Shown: piece after piece, positions 53,410-60,944 of the stretch
Layout of the letters: every line of letters begins with the position of its first letter
How positions within the stretch are numbered: the stretch's first letter is position 1
NCBI GenBank assembly: GCA_002437495.1
Contig: DJQA01000008.1
Coordinates: 42,885 to 106,884 of the forward strand
Direction: 5' to 3'
Length of the DNA stretch: 64,000 nt
DNA from: Prevotellaceae bacterium UBA6398
Lineage (GTDB): Bacteria; Bacteroidota; Bacteroidia; Bacteroidales; Bacteroidaceae
Made by a program: the position numbers and the translations under genes
The notes under the pieces: model-generated
Told to the model about the DNA's origin: nothing
Database searches by the model: none
The model's input: only the letters and a program-made list of their open reading frames with translations

Positions 53410-53543
53410 TTGGGTTTTACGCCATTTGCAGGGGCGTATTGCATACGCGCTGTATACCACCGCATGAACCACATCACAATCCGTCGCCGCAACATTGCAA
53501 AGCGGCGAAATTCGGGCGTATGCCATACGCCCCTACGGCGGCG
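53410..53543 (+). repeat. R2 repeat, full copy
   Basis: Left arm GCAGGGGCGTATTGCATACG, about 85 inner bases, right arm GGGCGTATGCCATACGCCCC. Follows R1 copy 11. A further GCATACGCCC half-site lies at 53590-53599 within the end of xerD. Confidence 0.8.
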
Positions 53544-53582
53544 AAATTCTTTTGCTGACTGTGTTTTACGCTAACATCAGGG

Positions 53583-54503
53583 CTACTTGGCATACGCCCT
53601 TGGGTGGTGGAGCAAAATCTCCTCCCTAAGCCGGCGGTTGTCAAGGTGTGTGTATATCTCGGTGGTGGCTATGCTTTCGTGCCCGAGCATCTCCTGAATG
53701 GCGCGCAGGTTTGCCCCGCCTTCAAGCAGGTGGGTGGCAAACGAGTGGCGGAACGTGTGCGGACTTATCTCCTTTGTTATGCCGGCGTTTTCGGCAAGCA
53801 CCTTGACGATGTGGAACACCGTGATGCGCGAGAGCTTCCTGCCGCGCCTGAAACTTACAAACATATAATCCTCGTTGCCCGGACGAATGTTTATGTGGCA
53901 GCGACACTCCTCCCAAAGCGATAGTTCCTTTAATGCACGCCCCGAGATAGGCACAATACGCTCCTTGCGCCCTTTGCCGAGCACCCTGACAAAGCCCTCC
54001 TCGCGCCAAATGTCGGAAATGAGCAGGTTGCAGAGTTCGCTAACGCGCAATCCGCACGAATACAACATCTCTATTATTGCGCGGTTGCGCTGCCCCTCTT
54101 TCTTCGAAAGGTCTATACACGAAATTATATTGTCGATTTCCTCAACGGTGAGCACCTCGGGCAGGTGGTCGCCTATCTTGGGCGAAGGCAGAAGCTCGGT
54201 GGGGAGCGTGTCTATGCGCCCGTCCATGAGCAGGAACTTGTAGAACGAGCGCACGCCCGAAAGTATTCTCGCCTGCGAGCGCGGGGTTATGCCTATGTCG
54301 TGAAGTCCGGCGGCGAAGTTTTCAAGATTGTCAAGCGTAACGGTCTCGGGCGGCAGGCCCTCGCCTTGCAGGTAGCGCAGCAATTTGTTTACATCGTCGG
54401 TGTAGGCCTCAACGGTGCCGACGGCCATATTCTTTTCCAGTCTGAGGTAATCACGGTATTGCGACAGCAATTCTTCACTATGCCTTACAGCGTCTTGGTT
54501 CAC
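53583..54503 (-). CDS. xerD: Tyrosine recombinase XerD
   Basis: 306-residue site-specific recombinase that, with XerC, resolves chromosome dimers at dif. SAM-like N-terminal domain (about 8-95) and catalytic domain with R153 (GLRVSEL), K177, H249 and R252 (HTFRHS), H275 (GHES) and the nucleophile Y284 (IYTH). Full length and its place beside aroQ support a housekeeping XerD rather than a mobile-element integrase. The last codons (R-A-Y-A-K) are read through a half-copy of the R2 palindrome. Confidence 0.92.
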   Translation of the reverse strand: MNQDAVRHSEELLSQYRDYLRLEKNMAVGTVEAYTDDVNKLLRYLQGEGLPPETVTLDNLENFAAGLHDIGITPRSQARILSGVRSFYKFLLMDGRIDTLPTELLPSPKIGDHLPEVLTVEEIDNIISCIDLSKKEGQRNRAIIEMLYSCGLRVSELCNLLISDIWREEGFVRVLGKGRKERIVPISGRALKELSLWEECRCHINIRPGNEDYMFVSFRRGRKLSRITVFHIVKVLAENAGITKEISPHTFRHSFATHLLEGGANLRAIQEMLGHESIATTEIYTHLDNRRLREEILLHHPRAYAK

Positions 54504-54513
54504 GGATTTTTCT

Positions 54514-54521
54514 TATTTTTG
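54514..54521 (+). promoter_or_regulatory. -7 box of the aroQ operon
   Basis: TATTTTTG, 34 bases before the aroQ ATG. It lies within 10 bases of the opposite-strand xerD box. Confidence 0.65.
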
Positions 54522-54529
54522 CATTGGTA

Positions 54530-54537
54530 CAAAGTTA
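54530..54537 (-). promoter_or_regulatory. -7 box of xerD
   Basis: TAACTTTG on the minus strand, 27 bases before the xerD ATG. The 51-base gap between xerD and aroQ therefore holds two face-to-face promoters that cannot easily be used at the same time. Confidence 0.65.
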
Positions 54538-54554
54538 CAAAATAATCATCAGCA

Positions 54555-54983
54555 ATGAGAATTGAAATCATCAACGGCCCCAACCTAAACCTGCTCGGTG
54601 TGCGCGAGCCCGAAATATACGGCCACTCATCCTTCGACAGCTATCTTGAGGAACTTCGCGGACGCTATCCGGGCGTTGACTTGGGATATTTCCAGAGCAA
54701 CGCGGAGGGGGAGCTTATCAACCGTATGCAGGAGGTTGGCTTCGCTTATGACGGCATCATACTCAACGCCGGAGCCTACACCCACACGAGCATCGCGCTC
54801 CACGACGCAATAAAGTCAATCGCCGCGCCCGTGGTGGAGGTTCACATCTCAAACGTGCACCGCCGCGAGGAGTTCCGCCGTCATTCCATGATATCCCCGG
54901 CGTGCGTTGGAGTGATATGCGGTTTCGGGCTCGACTCGTACCGCCTTGCCCTCGAAGCACTCATTGCAGGCAAAAAGGGCTGA
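54555..54983 (+). CDS. aroQ: 3-dehydroquinate dehydratase, type II
   Basis: 142-residue dodecamer-forming enzyme of the shikimate pathway (3-dehydroquinate to 3-dehydroshikimate). Motifs: NGPNLNLLGVREPEIYG at about 7-23 with the catalytic tyrosine, LNAGAYTHTSIALHDA near 73-88, and EVHISNVHRREEFRRHS near 95-112 with the catalytic histidine. The stop shares one base with the next start. Confidence 0.96.
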   Translation: MRIEIINGPNLNLLGVREPEIYGHSSFDSYLEELRGRYPGVDLGYFQSNAEGELINRMQEVGFAYDGIILNAGAYTHTSIALHDAIKSIAAPVVEVHISNVHRREEFRRHSMISPACVGVICGFGLDSYRLALEALIAGKKG

Positions 54984-55636
54984 TGCAACTCGATGCCTAC
55001 ATAGAAAGCCATTCCTCTGCCGAAGACGATTACCTTTACCGCCTTTGGCGGGCCACGAACATACACCTTGTGCGCCCGCACATGGTTTCGGGACACGTGG
55101 AGGGACTTCTGCTAAAAATGCTCGTGGGCATGATACGCCCCATGAACGTTTTGGAAATAGGCACATTCACCGGCTATTCGGCTATAGCCATGAGCTATGG
55201 GCTGCCGAAAGGCGGGCATATTTACACATTCGATGTGAACGACGAGCTGGAGGACTTCGCGCGCGGATGGATTGACGGCTCGCGCCGGGCGGCAGACATA
55301 ACCTACACCATAGGCGATGCGCTGCGCATTCTGCCCGACTTCGCCAAAACCCACGGCGGCCTGAGTTTCGACCTCGCCTTTATAGACGGAAACAAAAGGC
55401 AGTATGCGGAATATTACGAGCTCGCAATGCGCTTTCTGTCGCCGGGCGGGTACATTCTCGCCGACAACACGCTTTGGGACGGACACGTAACCGACCCCGC
55501 ATACGACCGCGACAGCCAGACATTGGGCATACGCAAATTCAACGACCTTCTGGCTGCAGACAACACGGTGGAGAAAGTGATACTTCCCATCCGCGACGGC
55601 CTTACAATAATCCGCAAAAAGCCGGCGGGGGAATAA
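54983..55636 (+). CDS. Class I SAM-dependent O-methyltransferase
   Basis: 217-residue protein of the catechol O-methyltransferase-like family (Methyltransf_3). SAM-binding loop LEIGTFTGYSAIAMS near 55-70, acidic FDVND near 83, metal-site D in AFIDGNKRQY near 133 and ILADNTLWDG near 157. Substrates of the family include catechols and tRNA wobble bases (TrmR); the latter is a reasonable guess but unproven. The ATG at 54983 overlaps the aroQ stop by one base. Confidence 0.88.
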   Translation: MQLDAYIESHSSAEDDYLYRLWRATNIHLVRPHMVSGHVEGLLLKMLVGMIRPMNVLEIGTFTGYSAIAMSYGLPKGGHIYTFDVNDELEDFARGWIDGSRRAADITYTIGDALRILPDFAKTHGGLSFDLAFIDGNKRQYAEYYELAMRFLSPGGYILADNTLWDGHVTDPAYDRDSQTLGIRKFNDLLAADNTVEKVILPIRDGLTIIRKKPAGE

Positions 55637-55648
55637 GCCAAACCAACA

Positions 55649-56362
55649 ATGAACACAACAGAAAACATAGCCGTTATACTTGCCGGGGGAACAGGCACAC
55701 GCGCCGGTTTCCCAGTACCCAAACAGTTTGTAAAGCTTTGCGGACGCACAATGATTGAACGCACGGTTGACGCATTCCAAGAAAACCCTATGATTACGGG
55801 AATTGTTATTGTAAGCAACATAGAAACCCTTGACGAAATGCGTTACGTGGCACTGCAAAACCGATGGACAAAGCTCGCCGCCGTATGCAGCGGCGGAATG
55901 AACCGCTTTGCCTCGGGCAACGCCGGACTTGCGCAATGCGCCGCGCCCAACTGCAACGTGCTTATACACGATGGCGCGCGCCCAATGGTGTCGCAGCGCA
56001 TAATCACCGAAGTTTGCGAGGCTCTCAATACATACGAGGCGGTTGATGTGGCTGTGCCGTCAACCGACAGCATGATAATTTCCGACGGAAGCACGGTTTC
56101 GAGCTATCTCGACCGCAAGGAGGTGTGGAACGTACAGACACCGCAGGGATTTAGGATTGAAACAATACGCACGGCATACACCGAAGCACTGCGCAATGGA
56201 GACTTCGGCGCAACAGACGACTGCTCGGTTGTACGCAAATACCTTCCCGACACAAAAATAGCCCTTGTGCGCGGCGATGCCGACAACATAAAATTGACTT
56301 ACCCCGCCGACAAGGAGCGAATGGAGCAGCTCATAGAAAAGAATAAACCGAACAAGAAATGA
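55649..56362 (+). CDS. IspD/TarI-like cytidylyltransferase
   Basis: 237-residue nucleotidyltransferase that activates a sugar- or polyol-phosphate with CTP. N-terminal AVILAGGTGTRAGFPVPKQF, IHDGARPMVS near 110 and VQTPQGFR near 170 are shared by IspD (MEP pathway) and TarI (ribitol-5-phosphate). The GGTGTR form and the neighbours (glycosyltransferase, methyltransferase, alcohol dehydrogenase) lean towards a surface-polymer role, but IspD cannot be excluded because ispG shows that the MEP pathway is present. It overlaps the next gene by four bases. Confidence 0.8.
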   Translation: MNTTENIAVILAGGTGTRAGFPVPKQFVKLCGRTMIERTVDAFQENPMITGIVIVSNIETLDEMRYVALQNRWTKLAAVCSGGMNRFASGNAGLAQCAAPNCNVLIHDGARPMVSQRIITEVCEALNTYEAVDVAVPSTDSMIISDGSTVSSYLDRKEVWNVQTPQGFRIETIRTAYTEALRNGDFGATDDCSVVRKYLPDTKIALVRGDADNIKLTYPADKERMEQLIEKNKPNKK

Positions 56363-57282
56363 ACAATCCGGCACCGATAGCACTGTTTGCCTACAACCGC
56401 CCGCTACATACTAAAATGTGTGTGGAGAGTCTGCTAAGAAACCCGCAGACAAGCCACACCGACCTTTTTGTGTTTTGCGACGGGTGGAAAAATAACCACG
56501 ACAGGGAAAAGGTTGAGGAGACGCGCCGCTTTGCGAAAGGCATAAGCGGGTTCAAGTCGGTTACGGTTAGCGAGGCAACGGAAAACCGGGGGCTGGCAAA
56601 CTCTGTGATTGCCGGGGTAACAGACGTGGTTAACCGCTATGGGCGTGTAATAGTTGTGGAAGACGACCTTGTTTTCTCGCCATACTTTCTGAAATTCATG
56701 AACACGGCACTCGAAATTTTCCAAGACGATGAGCGCGTGGGCAACGTACACGGACATCTTTTCAAAATGCGCAAACTGCCCGACACTTTCCTTATAAGCC
56801 ACGCCGACAGTTGGGGCTGGGCCACGTGGAAACGCGCATGGGACAAATTCGAGCCGTCGGGCGAGAAACTGCTACGCACACTGCGCGAAAAGAACCTCGT
56901 AAAAACTTTCGACTTCGAAGGAGCATACCCTTTCACACGAATGCTCGAAAGGCAAATTGCCGGGCTGAACAACTCATGGGCTATACGCTGGAAAGCGTCT
57001 CTGTTAGTAAACGGCATGCTCGCCGTAAACGCCGGAAAATCTCTTGTGGCAAACAACGGCTTTGACGAAACCGGCACAAATTGCGGCGGTGGCGAACTGA
57101 TTCCCACAGAACTGTACGAAGGCGAAGTTTCGTGTTTCCGCCCCGATGTCATAGAGGAATGCCCGCTGGCACGGCTCAAATTCGAACAAATGTACCGCCA
57201 CTACAACAGCAAGCCCCACAAGGCATGGGTAATGGCCATGTACCATATTAATAAACTGAAAAGATTTTTACTGCAACCATGA
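56359..57282 (+). CDS. Glycosyltransferase, GT-A type
   Basis: 307-residue soluble glycosyltransferase-like protein with the opening APIALFAYNRPLHTKMCVES, a nucleotide-sugar region and the DxD-like EDDLVFSPYFLKF near 94-106. Such proteins use nucleotide-sugars to build LPS or capsule; donor and acceptor are not predictable. Four-base overlap with both neighbours suggests strict co-translation with the cytidylyltransferase and the methyltransferase. Confidence 0.8.
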   Translation: MNNPAPIALFAYNRPLHTKMCVESLLRNPQTSHTDLFVFCDGWKNNHDREKVEETRRFAKGISGFKSVTVSEATENRGLANSVIAGVTDVVNRYGRVIVVEDDLVFSPYFLKFMNTALEIFQDDERVGNVHGHLFKMRKLPDTFLISHADSWGWATWKRAWDKFEPSGEKLLRTLREKNLVKTFDFEGAYPFTRMLERQIAGLNNSWAIRWKASLLVNGMLAVNAGKSLVANNGFDETGTNCGGGELIPTELYEGEVSCFRPDVIEECPLARLKFEQMYRHYNSKPHKAWVMAMYHINKLKRFLLQP

Positions 57283-58007
57283 ACAATCTTACCGACCGCA
57301 ATTTTTGGAAAAACTACTGGAGCAACTACATTTACGAAAAGGTTCCGGAGCATTCGGAGTTTGACAAATATTTCACACAGTCAATGCAAAACGGCGGCGG
57401 AAAGACTTCCATAGAAATTGGCGGCTTTCCCGGCACAATGTCGCTTTACTTCAAACGCCTGGGATATAGCCCAACGCTTCTCGACTTTTATATTGACCCG
57501 AAAATAATCAACGGACTGGAAGAAAGCAACGGCTTCAAAAAGGGCGATGTGCAATACATAGAAAGCGACTTCTTTGCCTTCAGTTCAGATAAGCTGTATG
57601 ACCTCGTTTTCTCGATAGGCTTCATAGAGCACTTTGACGACACTGCCGATGTTATACGCCGCCACGCGGATTTGGTAAAGCCCGGCGGCACGCTTTTCAT
57701 TGTTCTGCCGAATTTCAGAGGGCTGAACGGATGGGTGCAGCGCACATTCGACCGCCGCAACTACGATGCCCACAACATAAGCTCGATGATTCCGCAGCGG
57801 CTGCGCAGCATACTCGCCTCGCTGCCATTGAAAAACGTAAAGGTGGAATACACCCGCAAGCCCATGTTGTGGCTCGAACCTAAGAAAGGGCTTAAAAACA
57901 AACTGGCGCGCAAGGTGGTGAAACTGTTCAGCCACGCCATGAAGCTGTTCCCGATACCTTCGCGTATTATGTCGCCCTACATTGTGCTTACAGCCGAGAA
58001 AGAATAA
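57279..58007 (+). CDS. SAM-dependent methyltransferase
   Basis: 242-residue class I methyltransferase with motif I SIEIGGFPGTMSLYF near 44-58, acidic DFYID near 69 and LVKPGGTLFIVLPNF near 130-145. In this setting it probably methylates a sugar or a glycan made by the neighbouring genes (inference). C-terminal basic segment (about 205-225) could associate with the membrane. Confidence 0.8.
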   Translation: MNNLTDRNFWKNYWSNYIYEKVPEHSEFDKYFTQSMQNGGGKTSIEIGGFPGTMSLYFKRLGYSPTLLDFYIDPKIINGLEESNGFKKGDVQYIESDFFAFSSDKLYDLVFSIGFIEHFDDTADVIRRHADLVKPGGTLFIVLPNFRGLNGWVQRTFDRRNYDAHNISSMIPQRLRSILASLPLKNVKVEYTRKPMLWLEPKKGLKNKLARKVVKLFSHAMKLFPIPSRIMSPYIVLTAEKE

Positions 58008-58032
58008 AAATAAAGACAAATACATAGGCATT

Positions 58033-59201
58033 ATGGACAATTTTCTGTTTTACAGTCCCACCGAGTTCCGTTTCGGGCGCGGCGCGGAAAACGAAGCCGG
58101 CGAATGTGCCGCACGATACGGCGCAAAGCGCGTTATTATAGTTTACGGCGGCGGCAGCGCAGTTAGAAGCGGAGTGCTGGCGCGGGTGGAAAATTCGCTG
58201 AAAAAGTCCGGTGTGGAATTCACAATGCTCGGCGGCATACAGCCCAACCCCACCGATAAGGAGGTGTACGAGGGTATAGACATAGGTTCAACGCCGACAT
58301 GATGCTTGCCGTTGGCGGCGGCAGCGTAATCGATGCGGCAAAGGCTATTGCGGCAGGAGCTATATACGATGGCGATTTTTGGGACTTTTGGGCAGGAATA
58401 AAAACGCTCGAAAAGGCATTGCCGGTGGGCGTTGTACTCACAATTCCCGCCGCCGGGAGCGAAGGCTCGGGAAACAGCGTTATAACAAAGCTCGATGGTT
58501 TGCAAAAAATAAGCCTGAAAACGCCTTGCGTACTGCGACCGAAATTCGCGCTTATGAACCCTGAACTTACGTTCACGCTCCCGCCCTATCAGACAGCCGC
58601 CGGCGCCACGGACATGATGGCGCACATTTTGGAACGCTACTTCAACAACACAGCCGCAACCGATGTTACCGACAGTATTTCGGAGGCACTGCTGCGCACC
58701 ATAATCGCGCTCGTTCCCAAAGTGCTTGCCAAGCCCGATGACTACGACCTGCGGGCAAACCTGATGTGGAGCGGCACGCTGGCCCACAACGGTATATGCG
58801 GCACGGGGGTTGTGGAAGATTGGACATCGCACTTTCTCGAACACGAAATCAGCGCGATATACGGAGTAACCCACGGAGCGGGACTGGCTGTGGTTTCGCC
58901 GGCATACCAAACATTCATGGCATCGCACAACGCAAGGAAAATAGCAAAACTGGCGCACACTGTTTGGAATGTGGCAAATTCGGGCGATGATAAAAACGAT
59001 GCGCTCGAGGGCATTTCACGCTTCAAGAATTTCCTGAATTCGATAGGAATGCCCGTAACGCTTGCGGAACTCGGAATAAGCAATCCCGACATAGAGCTGC
59101 TCACAAAGAGTTTGCACGCACACAAAGGCAATCCTGTGGGAAACTATTATCCGCTTAGCCCTGCCGATACCGGCGAAATTTACAGGCTGATGCTTGGCTG
59201 A
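58033..59201 (+). pseudogene. Iron-containing alcohol dehydrogenase, frameshifted
   Basis: Two frames together make one Fe-ADH of about 389 residues: 58033-58302 (MDNFLFYSPTEFRFGRGA..., first NAD-binding part) and 58299-59201 (LAVGGGSVIDAAKAIAAGA, the nucleotide-binding GGGS loop, and metal histidines in VTHGAGLAVVSPAY). The break is near 58283: after EGIDI the reading continues in another frame as RFNADMM, as if one or more bases were lost. The two parts overlap as ATGA, so re-initiation could make both halves. It is most like NAD(P)H-dependent butanol-dehydrogenase-type enzymes. A sequencing error cannot be ruled out. Confidence 0.8.
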
Positions 59202-59350
59202 CCGCCGAAGCGAAAAAAATCCGCAAACAGCACTCTTTTTTAACCTAAGGCGCGAAAGAGGCATGACCCTTTGATTTGCATCAAATTGCCATCACGCCGG
59301 ACTGCTTTTGTAAGCACTTGCTTATCACGGCCTTAAAAGCGCAAAAATTA

Positions 59351-59446
59351 TGTCTGATGTAAGTTGAATTACATCAGACATAATTTTTTCTACGTCCTAT
59401 GTGGTTTTTCCTATATGCATACGTGGTTTTTCCACATGCCATATAG
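59351..59446 (+). repeat. R1 repeat, copy 12
   Basis: Head TCTGATG...CATCAGA, then CTACGTCCTATGTGG, CTATATGCATACGTGG and CCACATGCCATATAG units. Between the convergent dehydrogenase and sufE genes. Confidence 0.75.
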
Positions 59447-59470
59447 GGGGCACATATTAAAAAGCAAGCC

Positions 59471-59908
59471 TTATTTCGCGCCTTCGCTCTTGGCTTTGAA
59501 TGCAAGGGCGTACATACGCATTTGCTTTTGCATTGACAGTAGTCCGTTGCTGCGGGTTGGCGAAAGGTGGTCGCGCAAGCCTATTCTGTCAATGAAGTAA
59601 AGGTCGGCGTTTAAGATTTCATCCGGGGTATGCCCCGACAGCACACGGATTAGCAGCGACACTATTCCCTTCACTATGAGCGCATCGCTCTCGGCGCGAA
59701 AGTACAGACGTCCGTCGTCTTTTTGGGCGCACACAAGCCAAAGCCGGCTTTGGCAGCCGTCTATAAGATTTTGGTCGTTTTTCTCTTCGGCGGGTAGGGG
59801 CTTCTGCTCGTTTCCCATGTCAATGAGCAACTGGTAACGGTCCATCCAGTCGTCGAGCTCGCTGAATTCCTCTATAATCTCGTCTTGTGTTTCGTTTATG
59901 CTTTGCAT
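59471..59908 (-). CDS. sufE: SufE-like iron-sulfur cluster assembly protein
   Basis: 145-residue sulfur-acceptor protein that stimulates the cysteine desulfurase SufS. Family features: the helix DEIIEEFSELDDWMDRYQLL at the start and the loop LIDGCQSRLWL near 48-58 carrying the sulfur-accepting cysteine. The other suf genes are not in this window. It is the last gene of the leftward lrp operon, five bases after the preceding stop. Confidence 0.92.
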   Translation of the reverse strand: MQSINETQDEIIEEFSELDDWMDRYQLLIDMGNEQKPLPAEEKNDQNLIDGCQSRLWLVCAQKDDGRLYFRAESDALIVKGIVSLLIRVLSGHTPDEILNADLYFIDRIGLRDHLSPTRSNGLLSMQKQMRMYALAFKAKSEGAK

Positions 59909-59913
59909 TGTGT

Positions 59914-60936
59914 TTATTTTTCTTTGTAAATAAGTTGCAGCATCGTCTGCCCCACGGCTTTAAGCGTTACGCGGTCGATGTTTTCGGGAGTGTCGTTCAC
60001 TGTGTGCCACGTTGGGCCGAAACTGCTCTCATAGTCGGTATAGCAGGGTATGATGTCCACGGTTGGTATGCCGGCTATTTGGTTCATTGGCAAATGGTCG
60101 TCGGTGGCATACCCGCCGTCTTGCGTGGGGAACACGGCCGAATATCCTGCAAGCGCGGCCGCCGCCCAAATTTTGTCAACAACTCCCGGCGCAAAACGCT
60201 TTGAGAAGCCCTCTTGCAGGAACTTCGCACCTTTTCCGCCCACCATATCGAGGTTTACTCCATACATCGGGCGGTAAGCGTTCGATGGCAGGTTGGCTGC
60301 AAAATATTGCGAGCCGAGACACCACGAAGCCTCATCTTTTTGGTCGTCGCCGGTTTTGTCCCATTCGGGAGTGCCGCTGTCCTCGGTGTCAAAGCATACG
60401 AAATCCACGGCAATGCCGGGCTTTTGCATCTTTAAAATGCGTGCAAGCTCCAGCATCACCGCCACTCCGCTTGCACCATCGTTGGCGGCCATAACAGGCT
60501 TTTTGTGGTTTGCCTCATCAGCGTCCTGGTCGGCCCAGGGACGCGAATCCCAATGCGCCGAAATCAAAATGCGGCGTTCTGAAACAGTGTCGCAAGTGGC
60601 GAATATGTTCACACTTTTCATTTGCACGCCGTCATATCGCGGCAGAGTGGCAGTTTGGCGCGTTACGGTGTAGCCGCACTTTTCGAACGCGGCAACTATA
60701 TAGTCGGCGCATTTGGCGTGGGCCTCTGTATTGGGCACACGCGGTCCGAAGCTGCACTGCTCCACTATCGACTTGTACGCATTTTCCGCGTTGAACTGCG
60801 GCACGCTTACCGTGTCGGCATCTTCTGCTTCGGCATCGCCTTCACCCTTGTTTGAACCTGTGGCGATTATTGCACCGACAGCCGCCAAAACCGCGACTGC
60901 AATTATTATTACTGTAGCCTTTTTCTTTTTGCTCAT
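59914..60936 (-). CDS. M28-family, glutaminyl-cyclase-like membrane protein
   Basis: 340-residue protein with one N-terminal membrane anchor (about 8-30) and a periplasmic zinc-hydrolase fold. Metal ligands are probably D in MAANDGASGV near 150, E in FDTEDSG near 185 and H in TWHTVNDTPENID near 315; SAHWDSRPWADQD near 125 is also conserved. This pattern fits the animal-type glutaminyl cyclases described in Porphyromonas and relatives, which cyclise N-terminal glutamine of exported proteins, rather than a peptidase. The start at 60936 (MSKKKK) is chosen; the upstream frame overlaps the preceding gene. Confidence 0.82.
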   Translation of the reverse strand: MSKKKKATVIIIAVAVLAAVGAIIATGSNKGEGDAEAEDADTVSVPQFNAENAYKSIVEQCSFGPRVPNTEAHAKCADYIVAAFEKCGYTVTRQTATLPRYDGVQMKSVNIFATCDTVSERRILISAHWDSRPWADQDADEANHKKPVMAANDGASGVAVMLELARILKMQKPGIAVDFVCFDTEDSGTPEWDKTGDDQKDEASWCLGSQYFAANLPSNAYRPMYGVNLDMVGGKGAKFLQEGFSKRFAPGVVDKIWAAAALAGYSAVFPTQDGGYATDDHLPMNQIAGIPTVDIIPCYTDYESSFGPTWHTVNDTPENIDRVTLKAVGQTMLQLIYKEK

Positions 60937-60944
60937 GATTGCTA

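Noticed and set aside
59364..59600. 78-codon frame starting MNYIRHNFFYVLCGF
   Set aside because: Begins in R1 copy 12 and runs antisense into the end of sufE.
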